Source of the DNA: G965197405 sp965197405
GTDB taxonomy: Bacteria > Chloroflexota > Dehalococcoidia > Lucifugimonadales > JAGWBF01
Direction of reading: 5' to 3'
Length of the DNA: 64,000 nt
NCBI GenBank assembly: GCA_965197405.1
Contig: OZ240206.1
Coordinates: 1,240,001 to 1,304,000, forward strand
Position 1 is the stretch's first letter; every line of letters begins with the position of its first letter. Below, piece by piece: positions 59,630 to 64,000 of the stretch. The position numbers and the translations under genes are program-made. The notes under the pieces are model-generated. The model ran no database searches, had not been told where the DNA came from, and was given only the letters and a program-made list of their open reading frames with translations.

Positions 59630-60589
59630 ATGCACAACGACGAGCTAGCGCCTGACGGCGGGCGCCATCCAGCCATTAGCCGGAGCGGAGACGTTGTCTG
59701 CTTCGGGTTCCTGACTTACTGCCTGCTACTGATGGTCGACGAACTGCCGCCGAAGAATGGAGGCGCCCTCGTGCGGGACTCGGTTGATACCGTGGGAGAT
59801 GATGCCGCGATTGTGGCAAGCGTTCTGACCAATTGGAGGGTCCCAACCAGGCTCATCTCTTCGCCGGTTGGAAACGACCACTACGGGGAGACGGTAACAA
59901 GACATCTGAATTCGTGGGGTGTGGACGTGGAGCATCGGGTCAGGCAGGGGTTGACTACACCGGTGGAGATTGGAATCGTGGATGCCGATGGAGGCCGCAC
60001 CTATTTCCAGCGGAGAGACCATTCCGCCCTGGCGGCGTTGCAGGCGCCAAGCTCCCCCCAGTTGTCGGGGGCCGGGTTGCTCTATGTTGACTGGTACGAC
60101 GGGCCAAGCGTGCTCCCGGCCATGGAGACGGCCGTCTCTCTAGGCGTCCCGGTTTTCCTAAACCTGGAGTCGCAGTACAGAAACCCCTCGCTTTCAGACC
60201 TGATGCGTTACGCCACCATCTGCCAGGTATCAATGGACGAACCGGGATCATCCGGAAGCTCGGTTGACACCGCTCGCTCGCTGGTCAACCTGGGAATGGA
60301 AACTGTGCTGGTGACCCTCGGCGCAGAAGGCTGCCTTGTTGCCCAAGGGGAGCAGGCTTATTGCATCAAGGCGCCGCGGGTAAAGGTGGTTGACTGCTAC
60401 GGGGCCGGTGCCGCCTTTTCGGCCGGCATCATCTACGGTTTCCGGGCAGGATGGCCGCTGGAAAGCAGCGCCCGGTTCGCCACGGCCTACGCCGGGCTTA
60501 AGTGCCAGGTGGCCGGTATCGCGGGCTTGTCCGCAGCCGAGATCCAAGGGACGGCGGCCACCCTGGATGCTCGCCCCTTGTCCCTGTGA
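59630..60589 (+). CDS. PfkB-family carbohydrate kinase-like protein without catalytic Asp
   Basis: 319 residues from ATG 59630. Ribokinase-like fold: VVCFGFLTYCLLLMVDELPP (first strand), NWRVPTRLISSPVGNDHYGE, AVSLGVPVFLNLES, LGMETVLVTLGAEGCLVAQG. The C-terminal signature, normally DTxGAGD, reads VDCYGAGAAFSAGIIYGFRA, with Ala where the catalytic base Asp should be. The anion hole GAG is kept. It may bind a sugar or nucleoside without phosphorylating it, or use another base. Followed by a convergent methyltransferase gene 10 bp away. Confidence 0.78.
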   Translation: MHNDELAPDGGRHPAISRSGDVVCFGFLTYCLLLMVDELPPKNGGALVRDSVDTVGDDAAIVASVLTNWRVPTRLISSPVGNDHYGETVTRHLNSWGVDVEHRVRQGLTTPVEIGIVDADGGRTYFQRRDHSALAALQAPSSPQLSGAGLLYVDWYDGPSVLPAMETAVSLGVPVFLNLESQYRNPSLSDLMRYATICQVSMDEPGSSGSSVDTARSLVNLGMETVLVTLGAEGCLVAQGEQAYCIKAPRVKVVDCYGAGAAFSAGIIYGFRAGWPLESSARFATAYAGLKCQVAGIAGLSAAEIQGTAATLDARPLSL

Positions 60590-60599
60590 ACGGGTAGGC

Positions 60600-61289
60600 T
60601 TAATTCTTCTTCACCCAGAAGGCGCAGTAGCGCATCGGCTTCGGGTCGCTGAAATAGAGCATTCCACCCAAGTCCTCGCTACCTTCTGGTTCCACCAGAA
60701 AGCATCCGCAACTCTCCAGTATGCTCAGCAAGCGGTGCTCGTCGTAGAGTTGAAACGATCTGTCCACACTGTCCGCTCCATAGGCCCGGTCACTGACGGT
60801 GGCTACCCCTGAACCGGTCTTGAACATGAGTTGCAGGACGCCTCCTGGGGCCAAGACTCTCGCCAACTCTGGGACCGCCGTGGTTTCGGTGGCCTCGGGC
60901 GTCAGATGCTGTATCACGGCGTTGCAAAGTACGAAATCGAAGAACCCTGACTCAAAGGGTAGGGGTTTCCGCAGATCGGCAACGCTGAGCTTGTCCGCTA
61001 TTTCGGGGTGCAACTCTCTCCCCAGGCTGATGTTCTCCTCCACCGCGTCAATTCCGTAGATGTCGTACCCCCACGTGTACAACAGGTGAACGTCCCGGGC
61101 TCCCGCTCCGCAACCTGCGTCCAGTCCACGATTCCCCCGCGCCATCTCGACAACTCGATTGAGCAGATCCATGTCCCCTCTCAGTGCCGGGTGAGAGGAA
61201 CCGGTGTACACCGAGTGGGTGAACTCGTGGGAAAGCTGGGAATATCTCTGGGCGTGTTCCCTGTAAAAGTCCAGCGAATCGAATTCCAT
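60600..61289 (-). CDS. Class I SAM-dependent methyltransferase
   Basis: 229 residues. Motif I is NRGLDAGCGAGARDVHLLYT, motif II region YDIYGIDAVEENISLG, post-I LSVADLRKPLPFESGFFDFV and LCNAVIQHLTPEATETTAVP followed by ELARVLAPGGVLQLMFKTGS. This is the UbiE/Methyltransf_11-type fold, with small-molecule substrate unknown. The end YFSDPKPMRYCAFWVKKN is typical of natural-product or cell-wall methylases but not diagnostic. It converges with the PfkB-like gene. Confidence 0.85.
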   Translation of the reverse strand: MEFDSLDFYREHAQRYSQLSHEFTHSVYTGSSHPALRGDMDLLNRVVEMARGNRGLDAGCGAGARDVHLLYTWGYDIYGIDAVEENISLGRELHPEIADKLSVADLRKPLPFESGFFDFVLCNAVIQHLTPEATETTAVPELARVLAPGGVLQLMFKTGSGVATVSDRAYGADSVDRSFQLYDEHRLLSILESCGCFLVEPEGSEDLGGMLYFSDPKPMRYCAFWVKKN

Positions 61290-61371
61290 GTAGACACCCT
61301 TGAAAAGATCAGCTTCGATTACTACGAAAAATGACTGTTATTTTACAGGGCCTTTTCATTCTCGGCAAATG

Positions 61372-61482
61372 TCATTCTGAGCGAAGCGAAGAATCTGAAA
61401 TCCTTCAGCCGGAACCTCGTCCGAGTACCGAAGAAAAGCGATGTGGGCAAGAACTTTAGATTCTTCGCTCTGCTCAGAATGA
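61372..61482. repeat. MITE-like element with 25-bp inverted ends
   Basis: TCATTCTGAGCGAAGCGAAG-AATCT (61372-61396) recurs inverted as AGATTCTTCGCTCTGCTCAG-AATGA (61458-61482), one mismatch or so. It is 111 bp and non-coding. A related single copy (ATTCCTCGCTGCGCTTCGGA-ATGAC) lies near 55999-56024. Confidence 0.75.
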
Positions 61483-61540
61483 CAGAAAGGGCGGGATGAC
61501 AAGGTGAGACGAGAATGAAGAGCCCCTGGGTTATTTTACC

Positions 61541-62987
61541 GTAACTGTTCAGAGTAGAGGGGAAATCAAGAGACTGCGGCATTCCAGGAAGGGGTTAAGC
61601 CCACGGGCCCGCCAGGTCCCGAAGAGGGAAGCCAGGGTCATTTTGCTATCGCTGCCTGGCTCCGAGCGAGTGCCGCCACTGATCTTCCGGCTCACGACCA
61701 GATGTCTCAGGCTCCGTTCCGCAGCGTTGTTATCCGAGGGGACTTGTGGGTGGGACACAAAGACAAACAACTCTTTGATATGCTTTTCTATCCGTCGGCA
61801 GAGCCGTCCTTGGGGTGCCAGGGAGTCTTCCAGGAAGGGGCGGCACAAGGCAAGCAATCCCTCTTCTAACACCAACTGCCCCTGGGATGGGGTCCGTTTC
61901 CCAGCCGACACCCAAGTCCTGGCCTTGACGTAGAGCCGATGCACTGCCTGAACCCACTTCACCAAGATGGGGTCTTCGGGGTAGAGCACCTTCAACTCAT
62001 GGATGTCCCGTAGCAGGTGGGCCCAGCAGCGTTGTTTGAGGCCAGGGTAATGGTCATATGCGGCGTAGAAGTCGCTCACCAGCACCCCACTGAAGGTCTC
62101 GCCCAGGACCTCGTCCACCACCCCCTTGCCCCGACCCCGCCGTAGGAAATACCGCTCCGTGGACGTGCTGAAGGTCCACACGTAGCCATTGGTCCCCTCC
62201 TCACGCCACCCAGTCTCGTCAGCATGCACCACCGGACTGCCACGGATACGCTCCAGTATCTCCTCTAGGGCCCCCATCCCAAGCCGGGCCACATGGTGGA
62301 CGGCCCGGACGATAGCCCCAACGCTCAGCTTCAACCCATGCACCATCTTCAAGTACCACTGGATGGTCCCTATGGGCAGCCTGCCTTCTTCCCGCAGGGT
62401 GGCTATCAGGCTCACCAGATTGACACCCAACCTCTGGCGCCCTACGGCCAACCGACTCAGGGACTTTCGGGGCAGCCGCCGTTTCCGGCACAGCGGACAC
62501 ATCCGAGCAATGAAGACGTGCTCTGTGACTTCCACAGGGACCACAGCAAGCTCGATGACCTCCCGGCTCCTCTGCACCCATCCCCCGGCCAAGCCAGTCC
62601 CACATTCCGGGCACGACTCCGGGGCATGTACCACCCGCCTCGTCGGTTCCATCCGAGCCCTGGCAAAGCCATGAGAACGTGGTTTGCGCCGTTTCTTCAT
62701 CTCCACCACCGGCTCGCCTTTGGCTGCTGGCTTGTGCCCAGGCATCCCCGACCTCGGCCCCCTGCCGCTGGATAGCTTAGCCTCCAAGCTCTCAACACGC
62801 TGGCGTAGTTGGTCTATGACACCTCTTTGTTCCCCGATAATGACCAGCAGGGTTTCCCGGCTGGCTTTATTCAGGTCAACCTCCTTTTCCATTGTTCTTT
62901 TATGCCACAACTCCGCCACAGAGTCCAGTGGTTTCCATCGGCAAAGGGGCCTTCCCCAAATCCATCTCATCAACTCTGAACTGTTAC
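61541..62987 (-). mobile_element. IS66-family insertion sequence, copy 2
   Basis: Same length and ends as copy 1 (46147-47593). Perfect 8-bp target duplication ATTTTACC (61533-61540 and 62988-62995), different from copy 1, so the two insertions are independent. Confidence 0.95.
61549..62892 (-). CDS. IS66-family transposase (copy 2)
   Basis: Identical at protein level to copy 1 over all 447 residues (ATG at 62892, MEKEVDLNKASRETLLVIIG; DDE motifs VVHADETGWREEGTNG, VLVSDFYAAYDHYPG and NAAERSLRHLVVSRKI). Identity of the two copies means recent transposition within this genome. Longer frames start outside the IS and can be ignored. Confidence 0.93.
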   Translation of the reverse strand: MEKEVDLNKASRETLLVIIGEQRGVIDQLRQRVESLEAKLSSGRGPRSGMPGHKPAAKGEPVVEMKKRRKPRSHGFARARMEPTRRVVHAPESCPECGTGLAGGWVQRSREVIELAVVPVEVTEHVFIARMCPLCRKRRLPRKSLSRLAVGRQRLGVNLVSLIATLREEGRLPIGTIQWYLKMVHGLKLSVGAIVRAVHHVARLGMGALEEILERIRGSPVVHADETGWREEGTNGYVWTFSTSTERYFLRRGRGKGVVDEVLGETFSGVLVSDFYAAYDHYPGLKQRCWAHLLRDIHELKVLYPEDPILVKWVQAVHRLYVKARTWVSAGKRTPSQGQLVLEEGLLALCRPFLEDSLAPQGRLCRRIEKHIKELFVFVSHPQVPSDNNAAERSLRHLVVSRKISGGTRSEPGSDSKMTLASLFGTWRARGLNPFLECRSLLISPLL

Positions 62988-63107
62988 ATTTTACCATTAT
63001 AGTTTACTTTACGCTCCTGTTCTTGTAAACTAGAGTCTTATACTTTAAAAATCATGAATACATGCCCGTTTTGCTTGATTGCGTTTGGGGATGCTTGAGA
63101 TGGCGAA

Positions 63108-64000
63108 ATGAACTCCGCAGAGATTGGCTTGCATCAGCTTTTCAAGGCTCAAGCGACGGAGACTCTAGACACTCCGGCAATAGTCTTCGGCGCCGAGCAG
63201 ACATCCTATGAACAACTGGACCAGGCGACGGATGACTTGGGAGCCTACCTTCGGCATTGCGGAGTATCGACCGATGACCCGGTGGGCATATACATGGAGA
63301 CCTGCCCGGAGTACATCGTCGCCACCATAGGAGCATTGAAGGCCGGCGCGGCCTTCATGCCCGTGGCCCTGGATCTCCCCGATTCTCTGCTTGGTGCGCT
63401 GGTGTCCGAGTCCCAACCCAAGGTTGTGATCACCAAGGCGCGGCACTTGCCGAGACTGAGTAAATTCGCTGGGCCTCGTCTATTGGCCGTTGACTCCGAC
63501 CAGTCCTGGAAAGTGCCCGATCCCTCGACTGATGAGATATGCGTTGACACCGGCAACCTGGCGTTTCTCCCCTACACCTCCGGCACAACAGGACAATCAA
63601 AGGGGGTGATGCAGACCAGCGGCGCCCTGATTTCATCCTACCTTGCCAGGTACAGGTTCAGTTCCTACAGCGTCGGAGACAGGGTCGCCTGCAATATTTT
63701 TTTCCCCTGGGAGTTCCTCCGGCCGCTTTTGAAGGGAGGAACGGTGTACGTAATTCCGGATGATGTGGTGTTCGCGCCGCGCGCCCTTACCAAGTTTATA
63801 GCAGAGCACAGGATAACCGAGATCCTGTTCACTCCGTCGTTGCTGCAGGGAGTATTGAATTCGACAGACCGCAATTGTTTGCGGTCTGCCCTGTCGTCCC
63901 TCCGAGTGGTCTGGCTGAACGGCGAGGTGGTGCCCGCCAGCCTGCTGAGGCTGTCGTTGGACGTGTTGCCCCGTTCTGCGCGCGTGTTCAACACCTACAG
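63108..64000 (+). CDS. AMP-forming adenylation protein, partial
   Basis: At least 297 residues, open at the right edge. Start MNSAEIGLHQLFKAQATETL. Core motifs of the ANL superfamily (acyl-CoA synthetases and NRPS adenylation domains) are TSYEQLDQATDDLGAYLRHC, YIVATIGALKAGAAFMPVAL, the phosphate-binding loop LAFLPYTSGTTGQSKGVMQT and VWLNGEVVPASLLRLSL. The phrase GALKAGAAFMPV fits amino-acid-activating A domains, but the substrate code lies partly outside the window. With the methyltransferase nearby it may belong to a small biosynthetic cluster, which an IS66 copy now interrupts. Confidence 0.85.
   Translation, partial: MNSAEIGLHQLFKAQATETLDTPAIVFGAEQTSYEQLDQATDDLGAYLRHCGVSTDDPVGIYMETCPEYIVATIGALKAGAAFMPVALDLPDSLLGALVSESQPKVVITKARHLPRLSKFAGPRLLAVDSDQSWKVPDPSTDEICVDTGNLAFLPYTSGTTGQSKGVMQTSGALISSYLARYRFSSYSVGDRVACNIFFPWEFLRPLLKGGTVYVIPDDVVFAPRALTKFIAEHRITEILFTPSLLQGVLNSTDRNCLRSALSSLRVVWLNGEVVPASLLRLSLDVLPRSARVFNTY

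Overview
The window looks like chromosome from a high-GC, uncultured member of the Chloroflexota, most probably a Dehalococcoidia/SAR202 relative. That is an inference from gene order and protein style: coaD-rsmD beside a coiled-coil protein, surface proteins with cadherin-like repeats and a dockerin-like C terminus, divergent serine recombinases, and many short palindromes read in frame inside genes. No 16S rRNA or other decisive marker is present.

Layout. (1) 1-6188 is housekeeping DNA: a partial membrane protein, a coiled-coil protein, coaD and rsmD on the minus strand; greA, lysS, serS and tRNA-Ala(GGC) on the plus strand. (2) About 6.1-41.4 kb is an integrated element of the integrative and conjugative (ICE) type. 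It starts with a serine recombinase whose reading frame runs antisense through the tRNA-Ala gene. Then come a small ribbon-helix-helix protein, an XRE repressor plus ImmA/IrrE-like pair, a divergent cluster of small helix-turn-helix genes, and a minus-strand transfer operon (replication-relaxation protein, VirD4/TraD-like and VirB4-like ATPases, two pilin-like proteins, a PrgI-type protein fused to an exported domain, a VirB6-like membrane protein and a secreted protein). A plus-strand DNA metabolism operon follows (primase, Rad52-like annealing protein, stand-alone TSCPD domain, PD-(D/E)XK/Fe-S nuclease, RadC-like protein, adenine methyltransferase, SNF2-like helicase, ImuB and DnaE2). No canonical relaxase and no right attachment site were recognised. 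(3) 41.0-57.4 kb is an accretion zone: a decayed copy of the helicase 3' end, IS630, IS66 and ISAs1 elements, remnants of two further transposases, broken histidine kinase and ABC exporter genes, three surface proteins and a HEPN/MNT toxin-antitoxin pair. (4) 57.9-64.0 kb holds a frameshifted sulfatase, a PfkB-like protein without its catalytic Asp, a methyltransferase, a second identical IS66 copy and the start of an AMP-forming adenylation protein.

How it fits together. The transfer genes and the replication/repair genes diverge from about 23.2-23.5 kb, where a perfect 32-bp palindrome and two perfect 32-bp direct repeats lie. This is the best candidate for a control region or transfer origin. 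The ImmR/ImmA-like pair next to the recombinase resembles the switch of other ICEs. The most unusual theme is a family of about 25-bp palindromes with a GCAGGCTC tail. They sit in frame in element genes (VirB4, the PrgI fusion, Rad52, TSCPD, RadC and others) and also in transposase relics. In one ISAs1 copy a related palindrome has broken the reading frame although the target duplication of the IS is still perfect, so these palindromes seem able to invade genes recently.
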